IMG/VR virus record: IMGVR_UViG_3300042154_000130
Span: 1-34,307 of that record
DNA length: 34,307 nucleotides
Strand: one strand, 5' to 3'
Origin: a virus
Shown here: piece after piece, positions 8,177-15,986 of the stretch
Numbering within the stretch: position 1 is the first letter of the stretch
How the letters are laid out: each line of letters opens with the position of its first letter
The notes under the pieces: model-generated
Seen by the model: the letters and a program-made list of their open reading frames with translations, nothing else
Told to the model about the DNA's origin: nothing
Database searches by the model: none
Translations under genes and position numbers: made by a program

Positions 8177-9972
8177 TGGCACTTCCACAAGGATTCGTAT
8201 TAGAACAAAAAGGCGGTTTACCTGCTGGATTTGTCATGGATCAAGGAAACATTATTACTAGCGATGTTCCTACCTTAGTAGGCGAAGTTCCAAATCCACC
8301 TGTAGTACAAGAACCACCCCGTACCATGATGGATCGGGTAAAGGCTATATATGAAGTACCAGCAACCATCGCTACGGGTGCTGTAGCCCCGTTCTTAGGT
8401 GTCGGTACAGGTATTGTTGAAAACATACGACAAGGCACAAATAAGCGTGTTGATAGCCCTGAGTTTGCACAACGGTTTCAATACCAGCCTACCAGCCCCG
8501 TAAGCCAAGACATACTGCAAAGCATGGGTAATGTGTTTGAAGCTAGTAAATTGCCACCTGTTCTTCCTAATGTGGGAATGTTGCCAAGTTATGCTAGATC
8601 AGTAAGCGGTACACCTACACAGGTACGCCAAGCTGCACAAACCGTACAAGAAGCAGGGCCACGCATTGCACAAGCCCTGCGTCAACCTGAACCACCAATG
8701 GCAACCATGTCAGGCGTAGGTTCAGCAGAAGTTCCATTAGCTGCACAAAGAGTAGAAATGGCTAGACAGTTGCGTGTTCCTATTGATATAAGCAAAGGTC
8801 AAGCTACTAGAAATCTAGCAGATCAACAGTTTGAAGCTGAAACAATGAAAACCTACCCTGAAGATATAGGCAGACCATTGATTGCAGCCCAAGAATTAAG
8901 AAATACCAAAATTGGTCAAAACTTAGATGCTTATGTAGATGCTACAGGTGCAAGAGTAGCCAATGAGTTTTATATGCGACCAACTGGCGAAGCAGTTGAT
9001 ACTGCATTAAGAGAAACCGCCAATAAATCTAAAAATGCTTACAAAAGTGCGTACACAACCGCTAGAGCATCGGAAGAAGGTCAACAAAAAGTTAATGTTC
9101 AAAGCATTATTGACACGCTTGACACAATGGAAGCTGAAGCGGTTAATGCACCAGTTATCAATAGTGCCAAGATTAAACTAGGTCAACTAGCCAAAAACGG
9201 TGAAATGACATTAAATGAAATTGAGGAAGTACGCAAGATGGTTAATAGACTATCAGGCGATACACCTAGCAACATGGCTTTTGGTGGCGATATTAAAAAA
9301 ATGATTGATATAGTCACAGAAAACGCTGGCGGTGATTTATTTAAAGAAGCTAGAAGATTGAGAACTAAATTTGCTAATGAGTTTGAAAACATTGGTTTAA
9401 TTGACGATTTACTGAAAAACAAGCCTAATTCTAAAGACAGAGTTGTTGCTTTAGAAAAGGTATTCGATACTGCAATTATGCAATCTGATTTAGATAGCTT
9501 GAAAGCATTAGGAAGAACCCTTAAAAAGACACCTAATGGACAACAAGCATTTAGAGAATTGCAAGGTCAAACTATTGAAAACATTAGAAGTGCTATTACC
9601 AAAAACATTGAAACAGACTCTTTAGGGCAGCGTAATTTCAATCCTAAACAATTTGACACCATTGTTAAAAACTTAGATAAATCAGGCAAATTAGACTATA
9701 TGTTTGGTAAGTCAGGCGCACAAGAAATTAGAAACCTGAGAGATACTGCCATTACAATTAATTCACCAGTAAAAGGCATTAATCAGTCTAATACTGCTAG
9801 TGCAATGGATAAGGTTTTAAACAAACTAATAAACAGAATTCCGTTAGTTGGCCCAATGGTAGAAGTAGGATCAGAAGCCTTAGAAAAGAAAAAATTAACT
9901 AAACAAGTAGAAGAAGCCATTAATTTCACCCCTGAAAAGCTGGCTGACGAATTAAGAAAAGGGAAAAAATAA
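8176..9972 (+). CDS. large helical internal virion (ejection) protein
   Basis: At 598 residues this is the largest protein of the ejection block. The first 25 residues hold a short doubled motif (LPQGFVLEQKG and LPAGFVMDQGN), which may be a binding repeat. A possible amphipathic or membrane-active stretch (IATGAVAPFLGVGTGIVENI) lies near residues 61-80. From about residue 190 the protein is almost entirely charged helix with few aromatic residues, as in the pilot proteins of short-tailed phages. It starts in a TAATG overlap and ends in another. Function is inferred from context; no lytic transglycosylase motif was found. Confidence 0.6.
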   Translation: MALPQGFVLEQKGGLPAGFVMDQGNIITSDVPTLVGEVPNPPVVQEPPRTMMDRVKAIYEVPATIATGAVAPFLGVGTGIVENIRQGTNKRVDSPEFAQRFQYQPTSPVSQDILQSMGNVFEASKLPPVLPNVGMLPSYARSVSGTPTQVRQAAQTVQEAGPRIAQALRQPEPPMATMSGVGSAEVPLAAQRVEMARQLRVPIDISKGQATRNLADQQFEAETMKTYPEDIGRPLIAAQELRNTKIGQNLDAYVDATGARVANEFYMRPTGEAVDTALRETANKSKNAYKSAYTTARASEEGQQKVNVQSIIDTLDTMEAEAVNAPVINSAKIKLGQLAKNGEMTLNEIEEVRKMVNRLSGDTPSNMAFGGDIKKMIDIVTENAGGDLFKEARRLRTKFANEFENIGLIDDLLKNKPNSKDRVVALEKVFDTAIMQSDLDSLKALGRTLKKTPNGQQAFRELQGQTIENIRSAITKNIETDSLGQRNFNPKQFDTIVKNLDKSGKLDYMFGKSGAQEIRNLRDTAITINSPVKGINQSNTASAMDKVLNKLINRIPLVGPMVEVGSEALEKKKLTKQVEEAINFTPEKLADELRKGKK

Positions 9973-10889
9973 TGTCAAGAAACGGATCGGGGGTCTATAC
10001 ACTCCCAGCAGGTAACCCCGTAGTATCGCAAACTGTTATTTCGTCATCATGGGCTAATAACACCATGAACGACTTGGCTGCTGCAATGACTGATTCTGTT
10101 GCCGCAGACGGTCAGACCCCAATGACAGGGCCATTAAATGTAAACAGCAACAAAATAGTAAATCTAGCAAACGCTACAATATCTACAGATGCCGTTAATT
10201 ATGGTCAATTTAGCACCCCAACCTTTAGCGGTGCAGTAGTCTGTTCTTCTACTTTAACGGTTACAGGGGCTACTATTTTAAGTAGCACATTAGCGGTAGG
10301 TGGAAATACTACAGTTACAGGGGATGGCACATTTAGTGGCAATTTAGCGGTAAATAGCACAGGTCAAATTAAGCTGCCTAACGGCACGACTGCCCAGCGT
10401 TCTGCTACCCCAACAATAGGTTCGGTGCGTTATAACACTACATTACAGACTTTTGAAGGCTATTCAAACTATAGCGGTCAGACTATTAGTACGATTACTA
10501 ATGTAACGACAACCGCTACATTAACAACTGCTGCAAACCATAATCTAGTTTCAGGTACTTTTATAACCGTTAGCGGTGCTACACCTGCCGCCTACAACGG
10601 TACTTTTAGCATTACTGTAACTGGAGATACTACTTTTACTTACACCATGTTGACTACCCCAGCAGGTTCAGCATCACCTGTAGGTTCTTATTTAGTAGGT
10701 TATTGGGGTCAAATTGGTGGTGGTGCAACAGGCAACGGTGGAAATCAAGTATTTGTATTAAACGACCAAACAGTTACAGCTAGTTATACAATCCCATCAA
10801 CTAAAAACGCTTCTTCGGCAGGCCCAATAACCATTGATACAGGTGTTACAGTAGATGTAAGCACAGGGTCGACATGGGTTATTGTTTAG
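9972..10889 (+). CDS. tail fibre protein
   Basis: This 305-residue protein starts MSRNGSGVYTLPAGNPVV, a typical virion-attachment end of podovirus fibres. It is followed by a hydrophobic collar and a region with DGQTPMTGPLNVNSNKIVNL. Serine/threonine-rich beta repeats fill residues 75-150. Residues about 170-243 carry the same beta module as in the tail hub at 3160-4926. The last 45 residues (YTIPSTKNASSAGPITI, then STGSTWVIV) match the end of the long fibre at 29550-31634. It should attach to the tail and reach the host surface. Family confidence is high; the receptor is unknown. Confidence 0.85.
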   Translation: MSRNGSGVYTLPAGNPVVSQTVISSSWANNTMNDLAAAMTDSVAADGQTPMTGPLNVNSNKIVNLANATISTDAVNYGQFSTPTFSGAVVCSSTLTVTGATILSSTLAVGGNTTVTGDGTFSGNLAVNSTGQIKLPNGTTAQRSATPTIGSVRYNTTLQTFEGYSNYSGQTISTITNVTTTATLTTAANHNLVSGTFITVSGATPAAYNGTFSITVTGDTTFTYTMLTTPAGSASPVGSYLVGYWGQIGGGATGNGGNQVFVLNDQTVTASYTIPSTKNASSAGPITIDTGVTVDVSTGSTWVIV

Positions 10890-10918
10890 TCTAAAATACT
10901 GAGAACAAAGGATAAATT

Positions 10919-11314
10919 ATGGCAGGCAAAGTCGTAGTAAGCACACTAAACAACGATACAGGCGTTCTTGCAACACAGAACGGCATGACTGGTATTGCTA
11001 AAGCATGGGTAAATTTTAATGGTTCAAGTGGTGCAAGCCCTGTAGTTCGTTCATCGTTTAATATTTCTTCTGTTACTAGAAATTCTACTGGTTATTACAC
11101 AGTAAATATTACAACCGCAATGGCAGATGCTAATTATTGTATTTCTGCAAGCACAGGTTCAGGTTCGCCCACTCCAATTATGCTTATAAACGCAAGTTCT
11201 TTTAATACTGCCGTTACTCCAACTACATCTGCATTTGCTTTAGCTACACTTAATGCGGCAACTGGTTCAGGTGCAGACATTCTTTACATTTCAGCTTCAG
11301 TATTTAGTTCATAA
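10919..11314 (+). CDS. beta-rich tail fibre / receptor-binding module, copy 1
   Basis: This 131-residue protein has its own ribosome site (AAAGGATAAATT). It carries GIAKAWVNFNGSSG and then FNISSVTRNSTGYYTVNI with ADANYCISAS, a motif set common in the C-terminal parts of phage fibres, here as a free-standing gene. It shares layout with the next gene, so the two look like an old tandem duplication. A role as exchangeable tip or decoy of the receptor-binding apparatus is likely, though direct evidence is only sequence style and location. Confidence 0.7.
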   Translation: MAGKVVVSTLNNDTGVLATQNGMTGIAKAWVNFNGSSGASPVVRSSFNISSVTRNSTGYYTVNITTAMADANYCISASTGSGSPTPIMLINASSFNTAVTPTTSAFALATLNAATGSGADILYISASVFSS

Positions 11315-11323
11315 GGATAAATC

Positions 11324-11698
11324 ATGGCTGGCACACTAACAATATCAACCCTTTCAGACGGCACTAATAGCACTTCTGCAACTAACTGTATTAAAGGTTC
11401 AGCAAAAGTTATGGTTCTTTATAATATGGTTACACAGACCATATTAAGTTCATACAATGTTAGCTCTGTTACTTACAATACAACAGGGCAATTCACTATA
11501 AATTTTTCAATTACTTTTGCAAATACTAATTATTTAGTCACAGGAGCAAGTGCGCCAGTAGCTTCCGTTGGAACTGGTAGGGGTGGAGCTGGAGATAAAA
11601 CAACATCTAGCGTAGTTATATACAACGGATTTATTTCAGGCGGCGGTTATTTAGGCTCTAATAATGACTTTGTATCAATTACAATTTTGAGTGTTTAA
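11324..11698 (+). CDS. beta-rich tail fibre / receptor-binding module, copy 2
   Basis: This 124-residue protein starts MAGTLTISTLSDGT, parallel to MAGKVVVSTLNNDT of the preceding gene. It also has the same core in diverged form: KGSAKVMVLY, then YNVSSVTYNTTGQFTINF and FANTNYLVTGAS. It has a separate ribosome site (AAGGATAAATC). The two neighbours probably arose by duplication and diverged at the surface-exposed loops. The glycine-rich insert near residues 85-92 is absent from copy 1. It is probably a virion tip protein with unknown receptor. Confidence 0.68.
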   Translation: MAGTLTISTLSDGTNSTSATNCIKGSAKVMVLYNMVTQTILSSYNVSSVTYNTTGQFTINFSITFANTNYLVTGASAPVASVGTGRGGAGDKTTSSVVIYNGFISGGGYLGSNNDFVSITILSV

Positions 11699-11713
11699 TT
11701 TAAAGGAATAAAA

Positions 11714-12121
11714 ATGACCCAAGCAATTATATTTCAGAACGATAACGGTGGAGTTTCTACCTGCATCCCTACTGGCGAAATCAGCATTGATGCCGTAATG
11801 GAAAAGGATGTTCCTAAAGGTAAAGGCGCACGAATTGTTAATCTAACCGACCTACCCCGTGATAACGACTTCTACGATGCGTGGGAAATGGATGCTACTT
11901 CTGTTACCGTCAACTTTGCCAAAGCCGTAGAGATTACCAAAGCCCGTCTACGAGCAGAGCGTACCCCACTTCTAGCCGCACAAGATGTAGCGTTTCAGCG
12001 AGCCTTAGAAGAAGGTAAAGCTACTGCCGCTATCGTTGCTGAGAAACAAAGACTGCGTGATATTACTAACATCACCGCTACAACCTTAGACGAATTACGG
12101 GCTTTGAAAGCAGAGGTGTAA
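11714..12121 (+). CDS. conserved phage tail protein, probably fibre assembly-related
   Basis: This 135-residue protein has a strong ribosome site (AAAGGAATAAAA). It starts with a beta segment (AIIFQNDNGGVSTCIPTGE) and ends in a charged helix with RAERTPLLAAQDVAFQRALE and EKQRLRDIT. I have seen this combination repeatedly beside fibre genes in podovirus and siphovirus genomes. The helical half resembles tail fibre assembly proteins, which help fibres trimerise or attach. The exact role has not been established to my knowledge. The next gene starts two bases after the stop. Confidence 0.66.
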   Translation: MTQAIIFQNDNGGVSTCIPTGEISIDAVMEKDVPKGKGARIVNLTDLPRDNDFYDAWEMDATSVTVNFAKAVEITKARLRAERTPLLAAQDVAFQRALEEGKATAAIVAEKQRLRDITNITATTLDELRALKAEV

Positions 12122-12122
12122 T

Positions 12123-12476
12123 ATGGCAGTAACAATAAACGGCACAACTGGTTTAACTTTTAATGACGCTAGTGTTCAAGGTGCAGCAGGTATTGGTTTT
12201 GGTCAAACTTGGCAAACAGTTACAAGAACAAGTGGTGTTACATACACAAATTCAACTGGAAAACCAATTTTTGTTTATTCTGCCGCAAGCGGTATTAGCT
12301 CTAGTAATTCTAACACTACCATTTCTGTTTCAGGTGGCACGGCAATTTTAATTGCTTTTGGCAACAACACAGTTGGCTTTATGGGTGCTTACGGTGGATT
12401 TTTAGTACCAAATGGCGCAACTTATGTATTAACTGATACAAATATATCTAGTGTAACTAGGTGGGAATTAAGATAA
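12123..12476 (+). CDS. small tail fibre protein
   Basis: This 117-residue protein begins MAVTINGTTGLTFNDASVQ, the short attachment segment seen on many phage fibres. It continues with GFGQTWQTVTRTSGVTYTNS and GKPIFVYSAAS. The rest is beta-rich and ends in the basic strand VTRWELR, as in compact fibre tips. It is the fourth fibre-like gene in a row here, so the phage may display several alternative tips. The TAA stop overlaps the next ATG. Confidence 0.72.
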   Translation: MAVTINGTTGLTFNDASVQGAAGIGFGQTWQTVTRTSGVTYTNSTGKPIFVYSAASGISSSNSNTTISVSGGTAILIAFGNNTVGFMGAYGGFLVPNGATYVLTDTNISSVTRWELR

Positions 12477-12700
12477 TGAAACATTATAAATCACCCGATA
12501 ATGCTATTTATGCGTATGAGTTAGATGGCTCACAAGATTATTTAATACCTTCTGATTTTGTTTTCATTACTGATGAAGAAGCAAATATAATTCTTAAAGC
12601 ACAAGCAGAGGTTCGGTATGCAGAATGGTTAGCCGCACAGCCAACCAAAGAAGAACAAATTGCTAAACTGCAAGAGCAGATTGACGCACTAAAGGCATAA
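12476..12700 (+). CDS. small tail fibre assembly-like protein
   Basis: I place the start at ATG 12476, in a TAATG overlap, giving 74 residues. A GTG 15 bases upstream is in frame but would overlap the previous gene for no gain. The protein opens MKHYKSPDNAIYAYELDGSQ and continues SDFVFITDEEAN, a pattern common in small proteins behind phage fibre genes. The last 25 residues form a charged helix (EEQIAKLQEQIDALKA). It probably acts as a fibre chaperone or adaptor; the function is inferred from company. Confidence 0.66.
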   Translation: MKHYKSPDNAIYAYELDGSQDYLIPSDFVFITDEEANIILKAQAEVRYAEWLAAQPTKEEQIAKLQEQIDALKA

Positions 12701-12701
12701 C

Positions 12702-12848
12702 ATGATTAAGTTAGAACTAGACATTAATTCAGTCAATTTTATTCTTCAGACTTTAGGTGAATTGCCGACTAAAACTGGCGCATGGGAATTGTTAAAAATA
12801 ATTAAAGAACAAGCTGAACCACAAGTTCCAAAAGAAGAAAAAAGTTGA
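12702..12848 (+). CDS. small conserved-type phage protein, 48 residues
   Basis: The frame starts ATG 12702, one base after the previous stop, and ends TGA 12846-12848. The peptide begins MIKLELDINSVNFILQTLGE and continues with a TGAWELLKIIKEQ helix and a charged tail. Its tight spacing and the amphipathic pattern support a real gene. Similar 45-60-residue peptides are found between fibre and lysis genes in other phages. I know no function. Confidence 0.62.
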   Translation: MIKLELDINSVNFILQTLGELPTKTGAWELLKIIKEQAEPQVPKEEKS

Positions 12849-12855
12849 TTAAATC

Positions 12856-13095
12856 ATGGAAGATAAAGGTTCTATTGATTTAGTTCGTTATGGGGTCTTG
12901 TGGAACAAGGTCGAAAACTACGAGCAAAAGTTCACATCAATGGAAAAAAAGATTGATGAAATGGAAGCTGACCTTAAAAAGTTGGTTCTTATGGCTGAAC
13001 GATCTAAAGGCAGTCTTTGGGCGTTAATGGGCGTTGCTTCCGTTGTAGGCGGTGCTATTTCAATTCTTACTGATTTTTTCTTTTTAAAGAAATAA
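12856..13095 (+). CDS. XhlA-like membrane protein with coiled coil, likely lysis accessory
   Basis: This 79-residue protein has a charged coiled-coil helix (about residues 14-45, with MEKKIDEMEADLKKL) followed by one membrane segment (about 53-76) and a short Lys tail. This is the layout of XhlA/hemolysin-type phage proteins that act with holins at the inner membrane. It opens a run of four membrane or lysis genes. No strong ribosome site is visible before ATG. The lysis role is inferred from topology and location. Confidence 0.6.
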   Translation: MEDKGSIDLVRYGVLWNKVENYEQKFTSMEKKIDEMEADLKKLVLMAERSKGSLWALMGVASVVGGAISILTDFFFLKK

Positions 13096-13111
13096 TTGCA
13101 AACGCAGTTTT

Positions 13112-13723
13112 ATGCCTGAAAAGTTAAATGCAGACGATACGCTGACTAAAATATTAGCGTATGTAGACTCACCGTTTAAGTTGTTTGCCATTGTTTTAAT
13201 GGCGGTTTTTGCATTTACGGGCTACATTATTTATGACTACCGAGAGCTAATTGTTGGTACGTACAAGGAAAGCCAAAAGCTACCTAGTATTAACAAAGAC
13301 AGGGTGGATGAAGTAGCAGTTCATTTGTTTAAAACGACTGATGCAACTGTAGTAACGATATTTAAAGTTAATCCCTTGCTTGCCACTCGAATACAGTACC
13401 GTGCTTATACAACGAATGGTCGGGATAAAACAAACGATGGTTTAGATGTAGGGTTGTTTACAAGTAATCAAGCAAATAACCAAGATGTAGTAGCTTTAAT
13501 GGCTGGCAATATACCTTGTGGTGAATACAAGACGGCTCAGTCAGAAATTGGATTGTGGTATTTAGAAAAAGGGATGCGGTATGGTTGCAGAATTAGTGTG
13601 CCGCCTGACCCCAGTAAGTTTGTAGGGCAGATTACGGTTGGCTGGGAAAAACAACCAGCCGATTTAGAGCAAACAAAAGCAATGCTTTTTATTGCGGCAA
13701 CTATGTTATCAAGGAAAAAATAA
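13112..13723 (+). CDS. membrane-anchored periplasmic protein in lysis block
   Basis: This 203-residue protein has one membrane segment (about residues 23-43, LFAIVLMAVFAFTGYIIY) followed by a soluble domain of about 160 residues with a few cysteines (near 135 and 155). By charge the domain should face the periplasm. It sits between the XhlA-like protein and the holin, so a role in lysis or envelope contact is possible. I do not recognise the family. It is not an obvious spanin: it has no proline-rich or lipoprotein partner. The stop TAA touches the next ATG. Confidence 0.6.
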   Translation: MPEKLNADDTLTKILAYVDSPFKLFAIVLMAVFAFTGYIIYDYRELIVGTYKESQKLPSINKDRVDEVAVHLFKTTDATVVTIFKVNPLLATRIQYRAYTTNGRDKTNDGLDVGLFTSNQANNQDVVALMAGNIPCGEYKTAQSEIGLWYLEKGMRYGCRISVPPDPSKFVGQITVGWEKQPADLEQTKAMLFIAATMLSRKK

Positions 13724-14127
13724 TGCTAGGACTAGAAACCATTGTTGGCGTAGGAATGAAGCTAATTGACAAGCTGATACCTGATCCCCAAGCTAAAGCA
13801 CAAGCCCAGCTAGACCTAGCCAAACTTGCCCAAGAAGGCAAACTAGCCGAAATACAAGCAGATACCGCAGAATCCCAAGAAATAACCAAACGGGCGCAAG
13901 CGGACATGGCAAGCGATAGCTGGTTAAGCAAAAACATACGCCCAATGACCCTTATTTTTATCCTTGGTGGCTACTTTGTATTTGCCATGATGAGTGCTTT
14001 CGGCAATAACGCCAATGAAAAGTATGTAGAACTGCTAGGCCAATGGGGTATGTTGGTTATGTCATTCTATTTTGGCGGCAGAACTTTAGAAAAGATCATG
14101 GATATGAAAGCCAAAAAAGATGCTTGA
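13723..14127 (+). CDS. holin of the three-transmembrane type
   Basis: This 134-residue protein has a helical, Gln/Ala-rich N-terminal half (about 20-65), then DSWLSKNIRPMTLIF, the signature of the 3TM holin family first known from gene-transfer agents. Membrane helices lie at about 74-92 and 103-118. It should form the timed inner-membrane lesion that lets the endolysin out. It overlaps the endolysin gene by 8 bases, the usual holin-endolysin pair. The family call is strong from the motif and the neighbour. Confidence 0.85.
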   Translation: MLGLETIVGVGMKLIDKLIPDPQAKAQAQLDLAKLAQEGKLAEIQADTAESQEITKRAQADMASDSWLSKNIRPMTLIFILGGYFVFAMMSAFGNNANEKYVELLGQWGMLVMSFYFGGRTLEKIMDMKAKKDA

Positions 14128-14713
14128 AGCCCAGTTATTAGCTTTAGGTATTGAAGGCAAGTGGTTTGAGCCATTGCAAGAAACCTTTGAAAAGTACCAA
14201 ATAAACACTCCTAAACGGCAAGCCTGTTTTATTGGTCAATGTATGCACGAATCAGGCGGGTTTAAATTCTTGCGAGAAAACCTGAATTACTCGGCTAAAG
14301 CGTTAATGGCTACATGGCCCAGCCGATTCCCTGATGCTGATATTGCTGAAAAGTATGCTCGGCAGCCTGAAATGATTGCCAACAAGGTCTATTCGGGCAG
14401 AATGGGCAACACCGAAGATGGTGACGGTGCTAAGTTTATTGGGCGTGGATTGATCCAATTGACTGGCAAAGACAACTATATGGCGTTTGGAGAAGCGATT
14501 GGTGAGGACTTGGTAGCTAACCCTCAACTTGTAGAACAACCGCGCTATGCGGCTCTTTCTGCTGGCTGGTTTTTTAATAAAAGAAACCTAAACGCTTTAG
14601 CCGATGTAATGGATATTGAAACCATGTCAAAACGCATAAATGGTGGCAATATAGGAATGGCAGACAGAATTGCTAAAATTAACAAAGTTTTGGATGTATT
14701 GACAGGTGGCTAG
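14120..14713 (+). CDS. endolysin, glycoside hydrolase family 19 (chitinase-like)
   Basis: This 197-residue protein is a complete GH19 domain that cleaves peptidoglycan glycan strands. The motif QCMHESGGFKFLRENLNYSA (about residues 40-59) contains the catalytic acid Glu44. Glu99 in YSGRMGNTEDGDGAKF is the likely second carboxylate. GRGLIQLTGKDNY (108-120) is the family signature. There is no signal peptide or cell-wall-binding domain, so export depends on the holin immediately upstream. The length is normal for single-domain phage GH19 enzymes. Confidence 0.92.
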   Translation: MLEAQLLALGIEGKWFEPLQETFEKYQINTPKRQACFIGQCMHESGGFKFLRENLNYSAKALMATWPSRFPDADIAEKYARQPEMIANKVYSGRMGNTEDGDGAKFIGRGLIQLTGKDNYMAFGEAIGEDLVANPQLVEQPRYAALSAGWFFNKRNLNALADVMDIETMSKRINGGNIGMADRIAKINKVLDVLTGG

Positions 14714-15161
14714 TTCAAAAGAATACTTTGCTGAGTATCGTGAAAAAAACCGTGAAACTTTGCGGGAATATAAACGGGCATGGCGTTTAGAAAATAAACA
14801 AAAACAGCAAGAAAAAGAAGCCGAGTATTACAAGCTAAATCAAGAAAAGATTAAGCAATACCAACTTACCTACAAAAAGCAAAATCCAGCTAAAGTAAAT
14901 GCGTTAAGCAAAAAGCGCAAAACAAGCAAAAAGCTAAGAACACCTTGCTGGCTAACTGAAATTCACTTTGAACGCATAGAAAACCAATATAGACTAGCTA
15001 ACCTTTTGACCAAGGTAACTGGTCAATTGCACCATGTAGATCACATTATTCCGCTGCATGGAAAAACAGTATCAGGGCTACATACTCCATCCAATTTACA
15101 AGTAATTTCTGCAAAAAAAAATTTACAAAAAGGTATCAGCTTTTCCACTATCCGCAGTTAA
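14706..15161 (+). CDS. HNH endonuclease
   Basis: This 151-residue protein starts at GTG inside the end of the endolysin gene. The first 80 residues are strongly charged, Lys/Glu/Gln-rich helix, probably for DNA contact. The C-terminal part has HHVDHIIPLHG (109-119), then SGLHTPSNLQVISAKKNLQKG, a clear HNH fold with histidine-metal residues and Asn130. It may be a free-standing homing-type nuclease. A run of nine A (15113-15121) near its end is prone to slippage or sequencing error. The end overlaps the opposite-strand gene by 39 bases. Confidence 0.85.
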   Translation: MASSKEYFAEYREKNRETLREYKRAWRLENKQKQQEKEAEYYKLNQEKIKQYQLTYKKQNPAKVNALSKKRKTSKKLRTPCWLTEIHFERIENQYRLANLLTKVTGQLHHVDHIIPLHGKTVSGLHTPSNLQVISAKKNLQKGISFSTIRS

Positions 15162-15497
15162 TTCTTTTAACTCAAACAAGCAATCCCGTTCAGGAAATAC
15201 AGCAATATAAAGCCTAGCAAGGTAAGGCGATACATTGTTGCTGATTTTAAATGGCTTTGGATTCATTGGGCTTTTGTTTTGCGCTTCAGATATAGCCGAT
15301 TCATGCCGTAAATAGGCGCATAAATCTCTTGCTGAATGGTGTCTGCGCCCTGATCCCCATACCCGATTTGCTTCATGGAAAAAAGCCACAATAATGTGCC
15401 AATTTTTAGGCATCCATTCGTCAAAGCCAAGCCTGTAGTTATCAGGATCGCTGGCAACAATATCCATCAAGCGTTGTTTTTTATCGTCTGCAAGCAT
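15123..15497 (-). CDS. conserved phage protein of unknown function
   Basis: This 124-residue leftward protein contains WHIIVAFFHEANRVWGSGRR and HHSARDLCAYLRHESAIS, then FKISNNVSPYLARLYIAVFPE. I recognise this pattern from uncharacterised phage proteins but know no function. It overlaps the end of the converging HNH gene by 39 bases, which leaves no room for a shared intergenic terminator. On its own strand the stop is followed by a nine-T run, a weak candidate for transcription end. Confidence 0.65.
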   Translation of the reverse strand: MLADDKKQRLMDIVASDPDNYRLGFDEWMPKNWHIIVAFFHEANRVWGSGRRHHSARDLCAYLRHESAISEAQNKSPMNPKPFKISNNVSPYLARLYIAVFPERDCLFELKELTADSGKADTFL

Positions 15498-15697
15498 TAG
15501 CTAGTAGCAATTAACACAACGATTACAGCCAAAACGCAGATATAGGTAAAGTTGGCCCAATACTTACGCCTAGCGGCTGCTGGATCACCAATAAGCCAGC
15601 CCTGAATCTGAATCATGTCATCGTCTTGCTCGACATTTAGTGGCTTTTGGTAATACTTGCCTATCTGAATCTTGCCTGTGTTGTATGGGGTATTCAT
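15497..15697 (-). CDS. small membrane protein
   Basis: This 66-residue protein has a soluble N-terminal part and a single C-terminal membrane segment (about residues 48-66, ending LAVIVVLIATS). It overlaps the upstream leftward gene by 4 bases (ATGA) and touches the downstream one, so the three form one operon. No family was recognised. Tail-anchored early phage proteins often act on host membrane functions, but nothing here shows which. Confidence 0.58.
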   Translation of the reverse strand: MNTPYNTGKIQIGKYYQKPLNVEQDDDMIQIQGWLIGDPAAARRKYWANFTYICVLAVIVVLIATS

Positions 15698-15927
15698 GCG
15701 TCATTCCTTCCTGCATAAGCAGCTTGTACGCTATCGTTAAATTTATCCCAGCCACCTAGACCGTAAATCATCTCAAGTACGCTAGTATCAGTATCGGCTA
15801 TGCAAACATCTTCAATATCAACCCCACCAATATGACCTACATCGGGCTCATCTTTATCAATGCTGCCGTACACATCAAGATATGTGTCACCGCAATATAA
15901 GGAAACTACATAGTTTTTGTTTTTCAT
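15694..15927 (-). CDS. small acidic protein, first gene of leftward operon
   Basis: This 77-residue protein is notably acidic (for example DKDEPDVGHIGGVDIEDVCIADTDTS, about residues 24-49). It could mimic DNA or bind a host protein, but no family was recognised. It is the first gene behind the strong leftward promoter at 15958-15986. It carries the leader sequence GTGAGATAGA right before its ATG, shared with two rightward early genes. Confidence 0.58.
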   Translation of the reverse strand: MKNKNYVVSLYCGDTYLDVYGSIDKDEPDVGHIGGVDIEDVCIADTDTSVLEMIYGLGGWDKFNDSVQAAYAGRNDA

Positions 15928-15928
15928 T

Positions 15929-15938
15929 TCTATCTCAC
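15929..15938 (-). promoter_or_regulatory. shared leader motif GTGAGATAGA before gene 15694-15927
   Basis: On the minus strand GTGAGATAGA ends one base before the start codon. The same ten bases occur before 18596 and 18843, and a one-mismatch form before the leftward gene starting at 17758. The GGUGA-like core could pair with the extended anti-Shine-Dalgarno sequence, so this may be a translation signal. A binding site for a regulator is also possible. Confidence 0.55.
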
Positions 15939-15957
15939 TTTTAGTTAAAGTAAAAAC

Positions 15958-15986
15958 AGAATAATTAAGTTATCTTAATTCGTCAA
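15958..15986 (-). promoter_or_regulatory. leftward promoter with operator filling its spacer
   Basis: On the minus strand the order is TTGACG (-35, 15981-15986), 17 bases, then TATTCT (-10, 15958-15963). The -35 box matches the sigma70 consensus at five of six positions and the -10 box at four. The 17-base spacer contains TTAAGATAACTTAA, which is the perfect palindrome TTAAG-N4-CTTAA at 15965-15978. A repressor bound there would exclude RNA polymerase. It drives the three genes 15927 down to 15123. Confidence 0.75.

Noticed and set aside
12461-12475. GTG start five codons upstream of ATG 12476
   Set aside because: It lies inside the previous gene; the TAATG overlap at 12476 is the usual pattern here.
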